Assembly: GCA_000146855.1 (NCBI GenBank) | Contig: GL405246.1 | Location: 1,120,342 to 1,184,341 of the forward strand | Reading direction: 5' to 3' | From: [Eubacterium] yurii subsp. margaretiae ATCC 43715 | GTDB taxonomy: Bacteria; Bacillota; Clostridia; Peptostreptococcales; Filifactoraceae | Length of the DNA: 64,000 bases | Shown: positions 1 through 8,779 of the stretch, piece by piece | Layout of the letters: each line of letters begins with the position of its first letter | Numbering within the stretch: the stretch's first letter is position 1 | Translations under genes and position numbers: made by a program | Notes under the pieces: model-generated | Told to the model about the DNA's origin: nothing | The model's database searches: none | The model's input: the letters and a program-made list of their open reading frames with translations, nothing else

Positions 1-844
1 CATATTGTTCTTCAAGCGCTTTTTTAGTTTCTTCAGTTTGATATACTTCAACTATTTTTTTGAAGTCTTCTTTTTGAGCGTCATCCTTTTTAGCAGCTAT
101 TATATTCCAATAGTCTTTCATTCTTTCCTCTTTGTAATCTTCATATGCCAAAGCGTCTTTTGATATTGTAAGTCCTGCTTCATAAGCTACGCCATTGTTT
201 ATTATTGCAAAGTCAAGATCAGGCAAAGATGCAGGTATTTGATTAGCAGCCATTTCAGTTATTTCAAGATTTTTAGTATTTTCTTTTATGTCAAGTAATG
301 TTGGAAGATTGCCCTTTGACGGATCTAACTTGATATATCCAAGTGATTCCAAAAATTTCAATGCTCTACCACCATTTGAAGTGTCGTTTGGAATTGCCAC
401 TTTCAATGCTCTGTCTGTAGGTAATTCTTTAAGGTCTTTGACTTTCTTAGAATATGCTCCCATAGGTGCAACTACCGTATATCCGATAGGTGTAAGATTA
501 TCTATATTATTTTCTTTTATAAAGTTTTCAAAGTATATTTCAGTTTGAAATGCGTTGAGGTCTATGTCACCTGAAGAAAGTGCCTTATTAGGTTGGATAT
601 AGTCTGCAAATTCTACAAATTCCAAATCAATTCCGTCATTATTTAATCTTTTTCTAATATTTTCCCAAACTCTGTGGTCTGTACCGTTAAGTCCTAATTT
701 ATACTTTCTTAACGTGGCAGTCTTATTTGAGTTTTGAGTATTGTCCTTATTTTCACTTTGAGTGTTGCTTGTTGATCCGCAAGCTGTCAATAGTAAGATT
801 GATGATAAAGCTAAAGTTAGTATTTTTTTAATATTTTTTTTCAT
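1..844 (-). CDS. metQ: MetQ/NlpA-family methionine-binding lipoprotein (3' end outside window)
   Basis: Substrate-binding lipoprotein of a methionine-type ABC importer, held outside the membrane by a lipid anchor. About 281 residues are visible. The N-terminus is a lipoprotein signal peptide with lipobox L-T-A-C and Cys22, followed by a Ser/Asn/Thr-rich linker and an NlpA-type binding domain (features such as the GDIDLNAFQ and NDTSNGGRAL stretches). An AAGGAGG-like site (TTTGGAGGAATC) precedes the ATG at 844. It lies downstream of metN and metI on the same strand after a 206-base gap, so it belongs to the MetNIQ system. The C-terminal residues run off the left edge. Substrate could be D/L-methionine or a related amino acid. 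Confidence 0.9.
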   Translation of the reverse strand, partial: MKKNIKKILTLALSSILLLTACGSTSNTQSENKDNTQNSNKTATLRKYKLGLNGTDHRVWENIRKRLNNDGIDLEFVEFADYIQPNKALSSGDIDLNAFQTEIYFENFIKENNIDNLTPIGYTVVAPMGAYSKKVKDLKELPTDRALKVAIPNDTSNGGRALKFLESLGYIKLDPSKGNLPTLLDIKENTKNLEITEMAANQIPASLPDLDFAIINNGVAYEAGLTISKDALAYEDYKEERMKDYWNIIAAKKDDAQKEDFKKIVEVYQTEETKKALEEQY

Positions 845-1050
845 GATTCCTCCAAAAAAATTTAATATATAGTATGAATTGTATACTCCTAAATTAAAAT
901 TTATGATTTAATGACAGAAAGTGAAGTTTTAAAAAAATTAATATGATATTCTGCCATTATTGTAATAAAATTAATCAAGATTATAGTGGAGTATAAAATT
1001 AATAACAAAATAGTTTTTTAAATGTTTTATTTTAGTATAAATGTTATAAA

Positions 1051-1725
1051 TTAATTATGCGATAATCTCCTGTAGATATCATCACCTATAAACTGTACAA
1101 TAAATACAAGTAAAATTATTATTACAAGTGTAAGGGTCATAAGATGTGGGTTAAACATATTATATCCGTATCTTATTGCAAAGTCTCCAAGACCTCCTCC
1201 GCCGACTGTTCCTGCTATTGCTGAATATCCTATAAGCCCAACTAAGGATAGGGTAATTCCTTGCACTATTCCTCCAAGGCCTTCTCTAAGCAATACCTTT
1301 ATAATGATGTCAAATTTTGAAAATCCCATTGCTGTATATGCTTCGATGACTCCCTTGTCAACTTTTAAAAGGGCAAGTTCTACCTGTTTAGCCATAAAAG
1401 GCGATGAAGCTATTATAAGTGGGATTACAGCACCCTTTACTCCTATCGTAGTATGAACTATTGCTCTAACCAGCCAAGGGATAGACGCCACCAATATTAC
1501 AAATGGTATAGAGCGAAGAATATTTATTATTTTTGACAATATAGAGTTAAGAATTTTATTTTTCATAAGTCCATCTTCACCTGTAACTGCAAGAATAATT
1601 CCTATAGGTGTGCCTAATATTGTAGCAAATAGGCCGGATATTCCAACCATTATACAAGTATCTTTTAAAGCTTTTATAAGTGAAGGTCCATATCTTATTA
1701 AATCTTCGTTAATTTTGCTTATCAT
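1051..1725 (-). CDS. metI: Methionine ABC transporter permease MetI
   Basis: Membrane permease of the MetNIQ importer, 224 residues with about five hydrophobic segments. The cytoplasmic EAA-type loop that docks on the ATPase is visible around residues 125-155 (VDKGVIEAYTAMGFSK, then a conserved Gly). Length is normal for MetI. The ATG at 1725 has a strong GGAGGTG site and overlaps the end of metN by 17 bases, so the two are translationally coupled. Family assignment is firm; methionine as substrate is inferred from the adjoining metN with its NIL domain and metQ. Confidence 0.93.
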   Translation of the reverse strand: MISKINEDLIRYGPSLIKALKDTCIMVGISGLFATILGTPIGIILAVTGEDGLMKNKILNSILSKIINILRSIPFVILVASIPWLVRAIVHTTIGVKGAVIPLIIASSPFMAKQVELALLKVDKGVIEAYTAMGFSKFDIIIKVLLREGLGGIVQGITLSLVGLIGYSAIAGTVGGGGLGDFAIRYGYNMFNPHLMTLTLVIIILLVFIVQFIGDDIYRRLSHN

Positions 1726-2731
1726 ATTTTATCACCTCCACTATTACATTATTATTTGTAAGATAGTTTATAGATAGGTTTACATTATCTTTTGCTCCAT
1801 CTATAGTTACTATCAAGGTACCATATGTTGTATCGCAGAGTTTTTCAATACTTGCAAATAGTATGCTTGTAGTAACTCCAAATTTACTGAAGAGTCCTGC
1901 TATAAAAGGATCATCAGCCTTATCTCCGATAAAATTAAGTTTGTAAAAGTCTTTTTTTAATTCTCTTTGTTTTTCGGATACTCCGTCTTGGTGAAGACTT
2001 TGGGAGATAAATTCCTTTGCTATTGAAGTTTTGGAATTGATAAATACATCTATTAGATTTCCTTGCTCTACAATTTCTCCGTTATCCATTACTGAGACCT
2101 TATTACAGATATATTTAACTACATCCATTTGATGGGTGATTAGCACTACTGTAATCTCAAATTCTTTTTTAATTTTCTTCAACAAATCAAGTATAGACTT
2201 TGTAGTGTTGGGATCAAGGGCTGATGTAGCCTCATCACATAGAAGTATAGACGGATCGTTTGATAAAGCTCTTGCTATTGCAACTCTTTGTTTTTGTCCA
2301 CCACTTAGTTGATTGGGATAGACATATTTTTTTTCTTCTAAATCGACTAATTTAAGAAGAGAGTCAACCTTTTTCTCTATTTCTTCTTTGCTTAAATTTT
2401 TTTTGTTTTTTAATGGTGCCGCTATATTTTCATATACGTTGGCACTATTTAATAAATTAAAGTTTTGGAATATCATTCCTATTTTTTTTCTTAAATTTCT
2501 AAGAGACTTTTCATCCAAAAGGTTTATATCTGTACCATCTATTTTTACTGTACCGCTGTCAGGTTTTTCTATAGAATTAATCAGTCGTATAAGTGTTGAC
2601 TTTCCTGCACCACTATAGCCTATTATTCCGTATATGTCACCTTTTTCAATTTTAAGTGAAACATCCTTCAAGGCTTCGACTTTTTTATCTTTTAGATGAA
2701 ATGTCTTGCTGACATTGTTAATTTCAATCAT
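1709..2731 (-). CDS. metN: Methionine ABC transporter ATP-binding protein MetN
   Basis: ATPase subunit of the methionine importer, 340 residues. Walker A GYSGAGKST is at residues 38-46, the ABC signature LSGGQKQR near 142, Walker B ending CDEAT near 168 and the switch His in ITHQMD. The last ~75 residues form the NIL (ACT-like) domain, which in MetN binds methionine and inhibits transport. The start has GGAGA six bases upstream. First gene of the metN-metI-metQ operon. The gene contains two intact T8 tracts (2397-2404, 2482-2489), useful as a comparison for the frameshifted genes elsewhere in the window. Confidence 0.95.
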   Translation of the reverse strand: MIEINNVSKTFHLKDKKVEALKDVSLKIEKGDIYGIIGYSGAGKSTLIRLINSIEKPDSGTVKIDGTDINLLDEKSLRNLRKKIGMIFQNFNLLNSANVYENIAAPLKNKKNLSKEEIEKKVDSLLKLVDLEEKKYVYPNQLSGGQKQRVAIARALSNDPSILLCDEATSALDPNTTKSILDLLKKIKKEFEITVVLITHQMDVVKYICNKVSVMDNGEIVEQGNLIDVFINSKTSIAKEFISQSLHQDGVSEKQRELKKDFYKLNFIGDKADDPFIAGLFSKFGVTTSILFASIEKLCDTTYGTLIVTIDGAKDNVNLSINYLTNNNVIVEVIKYDKQN

Positions 2732-2767
2732 TTTTTCTCCATATAAATAAGCTTTAAGTCTAAAGTA

Positions 2768-2785
2768 TACTAAAATAATTTAGTA
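2768..2785. promoter_or_regulatory. Inverted repeat upstream of metN
   Basis: TACTAAA-ATAA-TTTAGTA is a perfect 7-bp inverted repeat with a 4-base spacer, 37 bases before the metN start. It overlaps an AGTATACT palindrome (2764-2771). It may be an operator for the met operon or a small hairpin in its leader; in DNA this AT-rich the match could be chance. Confidence 0.3.
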
Positions 2786-2949
2786 TTAAAAAAAACTATA
2801 TCAAAAATTAATATGGTGGATATTATAATTTCTTTTTTTAAAAAAATCAAGAAAAATATTGAAAATACAATATACTTAAAAGCTATATTCAGTTATAAGG
2901 ATAACTTATAATAAAGTATGGATAAAGAATAAATTCTTTACTTATTTTC

Positions 2950-2976
2950 ATAACAGAGTTATAATAACGGTGTTAT
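2950..2976. promoter_or_regulatory. Tandem ATAAC-N3-GTTAT palindromes, candidate TetR operator
   Basis: Two perfect 13-bp palindromes lie side by side: ATAAC-AGA-GTTAT at 2950-2962 and ATAAC-GGT-GTTAT at 2964-2976, one base apart, with centres 14 bp apart. They end where the -35 of a plus-strand promoter would be, 18 bases upstream of TATAAT at 2995-3000. Paired palindromes at a promoter are a common layout for TetR-family repressors, and a TetR gene lies in the cassette downstream. Which regulator binds is inference. Confidence 0.55.
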
Positions 2977-3154
2977 ATATGATATTTATTCGCATATAAT
3001 TTCTATTGGCTTATATAAGTAATTTTAATTTTTTTATTATTTCTAATAGCTTGGCTTTAATCTATTACTAAGATTTATTACATATTTTGATTATTTTTTA
3101 TTATTGAGGTAGTTGTATTTTACATATGATATTTTTTAAAAAGAGGTGAGTAAG

Positions 3155-3802
3155 GTGAAAAATACTTTATGTGAAAAAATTATATGGTATGGACTTTCTC
3201 CAACGATATTTAAATTTATAAAGGAAAATTGGAAGGAAGTAGACATAAGTCAAATAAAAAAGCTTTCAAAACTAAATTATAAAAATATGATATTAAGGAC
3301 GCCTGACATAGGAAGTCTTAGAAAAAATTCCCTTAGAATTCCTTTAGCTGGCGGTATATTATGGCTTTCCATATATGATGCTATGAATGGCAAGATGGAC
3401 AAAGAAGGCTTTGAGAAAATGGTAGAGGCGACTATACAAGCACCTATGCTTAAAAAAAGTTTTCAAAAAAGTAATCCTTTTATCTTGGAAAATCAAAAAA
3501 AGATGATGGAGAAGAGTAAAGTCGCCAATTCAGTCTCAGATAGTGAATTTAACTGGAATACAGAGATGATATATGGGAGAGACGAAGATGAATATACTAT
3601 CTTATATCATAGGTGTGGGCTTTGTGCACTTGGAAAACAGGAACATCATGAGGAATTGATTCCTTATATGTGCAAGATAGATTATGAAACTTTCAAATTA
3701 ATGGGGGCGGTGTTACATCGTTCAAGTACATTGGCAGAAGGTGGAGATTGCTGTGATTTTCACGTTTGTAAGAAAGGATCTAAGTGGGATGAAGGAAGAT
3801 AG
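3155..3802 (+). CDS. L-2-amino-thiazoline-4-carboxylic acid hydrolase-like protein (ATC_hydrolase family)
   Basis: 215 residues, no signal peptide. The C-terminal half carries the pattern I associate with the ATC_hydrolase family (Pfam PF14196): YHRCGLC, then a Cys-x-x-Asp (CKID), an LHRSSTLAEGG segment and a closing CCDFHVC. ATC hydrolase of Pseudomonas converts 2-aminothiazoline carboxylate to N-carbamoyl-cysteine, but most family members, including this one, have no known substrate. I chose the GTG at 3155 because AAGAGGTG sits six bases before it; an in-frame GTG at 3146 would lie inside that ribosome binding site. It appears to open a cassette with TetR and ABC exporter genes. Confidence 0.75.
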   Translation: MKNTLCEKIIWYGLSPTIFKFIKENWKEVDISQIKKLSKLNYKNMILRTPDIGSLRKNSLRIPLAGGILWLSIYDAMNGKMDKEGFEKMVEATIQAPMLKKSFQKSNPFILENQKKMMEKSKVANSVSDSEFNWNTEMIYGRDEDEYTILYHRCGLCALGKQEHHEELIPYMCKIDYETFKLMGAVLHRSSTLAEGGDCCDFHVCKKGSKWDEGR

Positions 3803-3811
3803 GAGATATGG

Positions 3812-4497
3812 ATGAAAAATACTATGATTAAAAGCGAAAAAAAATTATAAAAAATAATCAGATAGAAGATAAGATATTAAAAGTTGCAAAATCAGAGTTT
3901 TTGGAGAAAGGATTTATCAATGCTTCAATGAGGATAATCGCAGAAAAGTCCGGATTTACAACAGGTATGCTATATAGTAGATTTACAGATAAGGATATGA
4001 TTTTTACAAGGTTGGTAAGCGAAGGGGCAGATAAATTTTTGGATTATTTTGTCAAAATGCAGGAAAATTTTGAATCTCTAAATCCTGATGATAAGATCCA
4101 TACTATGGATGACTATTCTACTGAATTTGATACTTTATTTGAGATAATTTATGATTATTTTGATAGTTTTAAGCTTATAGTCTGTTGCAGTGCAGGTTCA
4201 ACATATGAGAATTTTGTAGCTAAGATAATAAAAATAGAGTCAGACAACACTTTGATAACATTTCATAAGCTATATGAACAGGGATTTATTGAAAATTATA
4301 TTCGTGAGGATCTTTGCCAGATGCTCTGCACTGCCTTAGTAAACGGAATGTTTACATCAGTTGTTCATGACTTTTCAAGAAAAGATGCGTATGAGTATAT
4401 GAAGAGTCTGCAAAAGTTCTTTACAGCAGGTTGGAGAGAGATAATTGGAGTCAAAAAAAATTTTGATAAAGGGGGAGAAAATGAAGAAGAAATCTAA
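3812..4497 (+). CDS. TetR/AcrR-family transcriptional regulator, frame broken at an A8 tract
   Basis: Probable repressor of the neighbouring exporter genes. The readable frame encodes an N-terminal TetR helix-turn-helix (ILKVAKSEFLEKGF, then MRIIAEKSGFTTGMLYSRF) and an all-helical ligand domain. In that frame the sequence runs back to a TAA at 3829. The only well-placed start is ATG 3812 (AGGAG at 3801-3805, six-base spacer) in another frame, encoding MKNTMIKSEKK. Adding one A to the A8 tract at 3837-3844 joins the two into a normal 228-residue TetR protein. A TTG at 3901 would remove helix 1 and has no ribosome binding site. It is a frameshift, a phase-variable tract or a sequencing error. 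The 3' end overlaps the exporter gene by 17 bases. Confidence 0.75.
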
Positions 4498-6235
4498 TAT
4501 TAAATGGTTTTTTGAATTTGCGAGTATGAATAAAGGACAATATATAGCTTCTATATTTTTTGCAATTTTAGGAGTTTTTTGTATGATATTGCCATATTTT
4601 ATAATGGGGGATATTGTGGCAAATCTTTTATCCGGAAAAAAAGAATTAAGTATCTATCTTAATAAATGCTTACTTATGGTTGTAGTGTGGATATTAAGAG
4701 TTTTATTTCACAGTATTTCTACTGGATTGTCACATAAGGCGACATTTGGTGTATTGGCGAATATTAGAAGAATGTTATGTGACAAGCTTTATAGATTACC
4801 ACTTGGTTATGTAAAAGATACTCCTTCAGGCTCACTCAAAAATATAATAGTGGAAAGAGTGGACTCTATGGAAACAGGACTTGCTCACGTTGTACCGGAG
4901 TTTACTGCAAATATGTTAGGACCTATATTAGTAATTATCTATGTATTTTCCATAGACTGGAAGATGGGACTTGCATCTCTACTTACAGTGCCCTTTGGTG
5001 TATTGGCTTACTGCGGTATGTTCAAAGGATTTAGTGAAAGGTTCAATAATACAATAGTTAAGACTAAAAAACTAAATGATACAGCTGTGGAATACATAGG
5101 GGGAATAGAAGTAATAAAGGCATTTGGAAAAGCGGACAGCTCCTATGAAAAATTTGTTATAGCAGCTAAGGAAGGAGCTGCTTGCTTCGTTGATTGGATG
5201 AGAAGTTGTCTTTTTTATTCATCTGCATCGTCAACATTATTGCCTGCTACTTTGACAGGAATGTTACCTATAGGCGGTATGCTTTATAAGGCGGGTAATC
5301 TGCCAGCTACAAATTTTATATTGCTGATAATCTTATCCTTCGGTATCATTGCTCCGCTTATGAATGCGTCAGCTCATGGTGAAGATATAGGTAAAATTGG
5401 AACCATAGTATCAGAAGTTGTATCTATTCTTGAACAAGAAGATATGAAAAGACCTGAAAATATAGAAAAGAATATTGAAAACACAAATATAGAACTCAAA
5501 AATGTACACTTTTCATACCATGAAGATGAGGTATTGCATGGTATAAACTTGCATATTGATTCCGGTACTGTCAATGCTTTTGTAGGACCGTCAGGTAGCG
5601 GTAAGTCAACTATAGCTAAACTTATAGCAGGGTTGTGGGATGCAAATTCAGGAGAAATATTAATAGGAAATGTCAATACAAAAGAAATGCCTATTGAGTA
5701 TCAAAATAAGATTATTGCTTATGTTTCGCAGGATAATTACCTATTTGACATAAGTGTAAGAGAAAATATAAGACTTGCAAAGCCAAATGCAAGTGATGAA
5801 GAAATAGAAGAGATTGCCAAAAAAAGCGGTTGTCATGATTTTATTTCATCATTAGAAAATGGATATGACACCATTGCAGGGGGTACAGGCGGACATCTTT
5901 CAGGAGGAGAAAGACAAAGAATCTCAATAGCAAGGGCTATGCTCAAAAATGCTGATATAATTATTTTGGATGAGGCTACAGCCTATACTGATCCTGAAAA
6001 TGAAGCCTTAGTGCAATCAGCAGTTGCTAAATTAGTTAAAGGAAAGACACTGATAGTAATTGCACATAGACTCAGTACAATTGTTGACTCAGATAATATT
6101 TTTGTAATTGATAACGGCAATATAATAGCAAAAGGGACACATAATGAATTGCTTAGGGAATGTAAATTGTACAGCGATATGTGGGAATCACATATTTCTT
6201 CAAAGGATAGTGTAGGGGGTGAAGTAAATGCTTAG
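4481..6235 (+). CDS. ABC exporter half-transporter (TMD-NBD), subunit 1
   Basis: 584 residues: a six-helix exporter membrane domain (about 1-310) followed by a nucleotide-binding domain with Walker A GPSGSGKST near residue 369, signature LSGGERQR near 472, Walker B IIILDEAT near 493 and switch His in AHRLST. The catalytic Glu is present. Start chosen at ATG 4481, three bases after GGGGGAG; longer reading to 4445 has no ribosome binding site. It overlaps both tetR and the next ABC gene, so it works as one half of a heterodimeric exporter under the TetR protein. Substrate unknown; drug, peptide or siderophore-related export are all possible. Confidence 0.85.
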   Translation: MKKKSNIKWFFEFASMNKGQYIASIFFAILGVFCMILPYFIMGDIVANLLSGKKELSIYLNKCLLMVVVWILRVLFHSISTGLSHKATFGVLANIRRMLCDKLYRLPLGYVKDTPSGSLKNIIVERVDSMETGLAHVVPEFTANMLGPILVIIYVFSIDWKMGLASLLTVPFGVLAYCGMFKGFSERFNNTIVKTKKLNDTAVEYIGGIEVIKAFGKADSSYEKFVIAAKEGAACFVDWMRSCLFYSSASSTLLPATLTGMLPIGGMLYKAGNLPATNFILLIILSFGIIAPLMNASAHGEDIGKIGTIVSEVVSILEQEDMKRPENIEKNIENTNIELKNVHFSYHEDEVLHGINLHIDSGTVNAFVGPSGSGKSTIAKLIAGLWDANSGEILIGNVNTKEMPIEYQNKIIAYVSQDNYLFDISVRENIRLAKPNASDEEIEEIAKKSGCHDFISSLENGYDTIAGGTGGHLSGGERQRISIARAMLKNADIIILDEATAYTDPENEALVQSAVAKLVKGKTLIVIAHRLSTIVDSDNIFVIDNGNIIAKGTHNELLRECKLYSDMWESHISSKDSVGGEVNA

Positions 6236-7961
6236 CATATATAAGAAGTTTTTTGATTTTTGTGGAGAAAAAAATAAGAAGAAATTTAAAATATCAATAT
6301 TTTTTGGCGTTTTAAAAGCTTTTTTTGAGGCTCTTCGTGTACCTGCCACCTTTGTAATGATTAAGGCTGTAATAGAAAACAATGTTACCCTAAATACCTG
6401 CCTTACCTCTCTTGGGATAATGCTTATAAGTATTGTAGGGGTTACCTTACTTAGGAGTAAGTCTATGATGTTGCAGACAGAGGCAGGATATGAGACTGCT
6501 GCTAATAAGAGGATAGAAATTGCTGAGCATCTTAAATATTTGCCAATGGGATATTTCAATGAAAACTCTCTTGGATATATAACTTCAGTTACTACTAATA
6601 CCATGGAAGTATTGGGGGATACAGCTACAAAGGTAATAATGATGACTACTGAAGGTCTGCTTACAACTATATTGATAATGTGCCTTGTATTTACATTTGA
6701 CATAAGAATAGGCTTTGTAATATTGATTGGACTCTTAGTATTTATGTTAGTAAACACTAAACTAAGAGCAAATTCATCTTCCGTTTCTGAAGAAAAGGAC
6801 ATAGCGGATAGAAATATGGTATCCAATATATTAGAATATGTACAAGGAATGGCTGAAGTAAAATCATATTCACTTTTCTCAAAACAGAATAAGAAGCTTG
6901 ACGACAGTATTAATCAGGCATCTAAAGTAAATATAGATATGGAACTTAAGCTTTTACCTGCTATGGGTATGCAAAGTCTTGTTACTAAGATTACAGGTGT
7001 GTGTGTCATTGGATTTTCTATTTATTTCTACTTGGATGGCAGTATGGATTTGCCAAGTTGTATAACAATGCTTATTTGTGCTTTTATGATGTATTCAAGC
7101 CTTGATTCGGCAGGTTCATTCACAGCTATTTTAAGGTGTATAGATATAGGTGTAAACAAGGGTAATGAAATATTAAATATCAAGTCTATGGATATAGATG
7201 GAAAGGATATAGTACCGCCAACTTATGACATTAGCTTTGAAAAGGTTGATTTTTCTTATGAAAAAAGAAAAATTATAAATGACTTATCTTTTGATATAAA
7301 ACAAGGTACAACGACTGCTATTGTAGGTCCGTCAGGTGGTGGAAAGACAACTATATGCAGACTTATGGCAAGATTTTGGGATGTGAACAAAGGTGTGATA
7401 AAATTAGGTGGTATTGATGTAAAAGACTACAGTATAGATTCTTTGATGAAGAATTTCAGCTTTGTATTCCAAAATGTTTATCTCTTTGAAGACACTATTG
7501 CCAACAATATAAGATTTGGCAAACCGGAAGCAAGTGATGAAGAAGTGATTGAGATAGCAAAAAAAGCTTGTTGCCATGAATTTATACAAAAACTGCCTAA
7601 TGGATATAATACAATCATAGGAGAAGGGGGTTCAACCTTATCTGGTGGAGAAAAACAGAGAATATCAATAGCAAGGGCTATGATGAAAGATGCTCCTATC
7701 ATAATATTGGACGAGGCAACGGCAAATGTAGATCCTGAAAATGAAAAAGAATTGATAAGCGCAATAGAAGAACTTACAAGGAAGAAAACCATAATAATGA
7801 TAGCTCATAGACTCAAAACTGTAAGAAATGCAGATAAGATATTGGTCATAGACAATGGTAGTATAGTTCAAAACGGAACACATGACGAATTGATGAAACA
7901 AGATAATATATACAGAAAATTCATCAATGCAAGGGAACTTGCAGTAGGATGGAAGATATGA
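6228..7961 (+). CDS. ABC exporter half-transporter (TMD-NBD), subunit 2
   Basis: 577 residues with the same TMD-NBD order as its partner: six membrane helices to about residue 300, Walker A GPSGGGKTT near 367, signature LSGGEKQR near 471, Walker B IIILDEAT near 492, switch His in AHRLKT. Both ATP sites therefore look competent, unlike heterodimers with one degenerate site. It starts inside the end of the upstream exporter gene (8-base overlap) with GGGGGTG before its ATG, which implies coupled, equimolar translation. Paralogue of the preceding gene, most likely forming a heterodimer with it. Confidence 0.85.
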   Translation: MLSIYKKFFDFCGEKNKKKFKISIFFGVLKAFFEALRVPATFVMIKAVIENNVTLNTCLTSLGIMLISIVGVTLLRSKSMMLQTEAGYETAANKRIEIAEHLKYLPMGYFNENSLGYITSVTTNTMEVLGDTATKVIMMTTEGLLTTILIMCLVFTFDIRIGFVILIGLLVFMLVNTKLRANSSSVSEEKDIADRNMVSNILEYVQGMAEVKSYSLFSKQNKKLDDSINQASKVNIDMELKLLPAMGMQSLVTKITGVCVIGFSIYFYLDGSMDLPSCITMLICAFMMYSSLDSAGSFTAILRCIDIGVNKGNEILNIKSMDIDGKDIVPPTYDISFEKVDFSYEKRKIINDLSFDIKQGTTTAIVGPSGGGKTTICRLMARFWDVNKGVIKLGGIDVKDYSIDSLMKNFSFVFQNVYLFEDTIANNIRFGKPEASDEEVIEIAKKACCHEFIQKLPNGYNTIIGEGGSTLSGGEKQRISIARAMMKDAPIIILDEATANVDPENEKELISAIEELTRKKTIIMIAHRLKTVRNADKILVIDNGSIVQNGTHDELMKQDNIYRKFINARELAVGWKI

Positions 7962-7995
7962 TATGATAATTCAAAAATACTTGGGAGCTTAATCA

Positions 7996-8493
7996 ATGAA
8001 CAAATTTTTTGAAGCCTTGGTAGGGGAAAATACAGAGAATAAAAATATATTCACTCCTCTTTTGGGAGAGTGGGAAATTGAATGGGTTGATGGTAAAGGG
8101 ACTGAAAATGAACGACATGTAATAGGAGAATGGCTATTTTCAGAAATATTAAACGGAGAAGGAATTCAAGATGTCTTTATCTGCCCTTCAAGGACAGAAA
8201 GAATTATTAATCCCCAACCTGATGCTGAATATGGTACAACTATTAGGATATATAATCCTAAAAAACTAAAATGGGATATTTGTTACGCTTGCTTAGGAAA
8301 GATGGTGTATCTTGAGGCAGAAAAAGTAAATGATGAAATCATCCTTACAAATAAAAGCGAAACTGAAAATCTTAATCTATGGATATTTTCAGATATAACA
8401 GCTGATACCTTCTATTGGGAAAATAAAACATCTTTTGATAAAGGTGCGACTTGGATAATAAATGGAGAGGTATACGCTAAAAGAAAGATATGA
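7996..8493 (+). CDS. Small lipocalin-like protein of unknown function
   Basis: 165 residues, no signal peptide and no membrane segment. The composition (LLGEWEIEWVDGKG at the start, repeated beta-strand-like stretches with Trp, YGTTIRIYNP, TADTFYWENK, WIINGEVYAKRK at the end) resembles small lipocalin-like or DUF1579-type proteins found near detoxification genes, but I do not recognise it firmly. ATG 7996 has GGGAG eight bases upstream. It follows the exporter by 34 bases and is the last gene before a terminator, so it likely shares the cassette's transcript. Confidence 0.6.
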   Translation: MNKFFEALVGENTENKNIFTPLLGEWEIEWVDGKGTENERHVIGEWLFSEILNGEGIQDVFICPSRTERIINPQPDAEYGTTIRIYNPKKLKWDICYACLGKMVYLEAEKVNDEIILTNKSETENLNLWIFSDITADTFYWENKTSFDKGATWIINGEVYAKRKI

Positions 8494-8645
8494 GATGAAC
8501 ATTATTTTTTATAATGTATTACCACTAAAAAATATTAAATAGTCAAGTGAATCAGTACTATTTTAAGGTTCGTAATATATGGAATTTTATGTTGTAGAAT
8601 ATATAGATTTCTTGACATTATAAATAGTAATTAGTACAAGTATGT

Positions 8646-8700
8646 AAAATGATAAGGTGAGATTTTGTTTAAAATTCAGCCTTATCATTTATTATTTTGC
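8646..8700. terminator. Bidirectional terminator between convergent genes
   Basis: AAATGATAAGG pairs with CCTTATCATTT, and an inner ATTTT/AAAAT stem extends it; a T-rich stretch follows on the plus strand and an A/T-rich stretch on the other side. It separates the exporter cassette from the oppositely oriented reductase gene. The rest of 8494-8779 holds nothing I recognise. Confidence 0.7.
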
Positions 8701-8779
8701 TATATAGTTATAGTATTGGATTACAAATTAAAAGAGCTATTTTTTTATTTCATATTCATTATTATGAAAAAATCTAAGT

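Larger units (their letters stand above)
2732..3154. other. Divergent intergenic region between metN and the ATC-hydrolase cassette
   Basis: About 420 bases without a gene, very AT-rich. It contains an inverted repeat close to metN (2768-2785), tandem palindromes at 2950-2976 and a possible -10 box TATAAT at 2995-3000 on the plus strand. I looked for an S-box/SAM riboswitch or T-box leader for metNIQ on the minus strand and saw none of their conserved core sequences. Confidence 0.6.

Noticed and set aside
2732..3140. SAM (S-box) riboswitch or T-box leader for metNIQ
   Set aside because: Neither the S-box core nor T-box consensus was found reading the minus strand upstream of metN; only a short inverted repeat is there.
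3808..3831. ATG 3808 as the tetR start with an in-frame TAA nonsense mutation
   Set aside because: It is only two bases from AGGAG and gives a seven-codon peptide; ATG 3812 has proper spacing and needs only a one-base change in a homopolymer.
3901..4497. TTG at 3901 as the start of the TetR protein
   Set aside because: It would delete helix 1 of the DNA-binding domain and has no ribosome binding site; clear TetR sequence continues upstream in frame.
6200..6826. Long minus-strand frame inside the second ABC gene
   Set aside because: Low-complexity Ile/Val/Thr-rich translation antisense to a strongly supported exporter gene, with no ribosome binding site.
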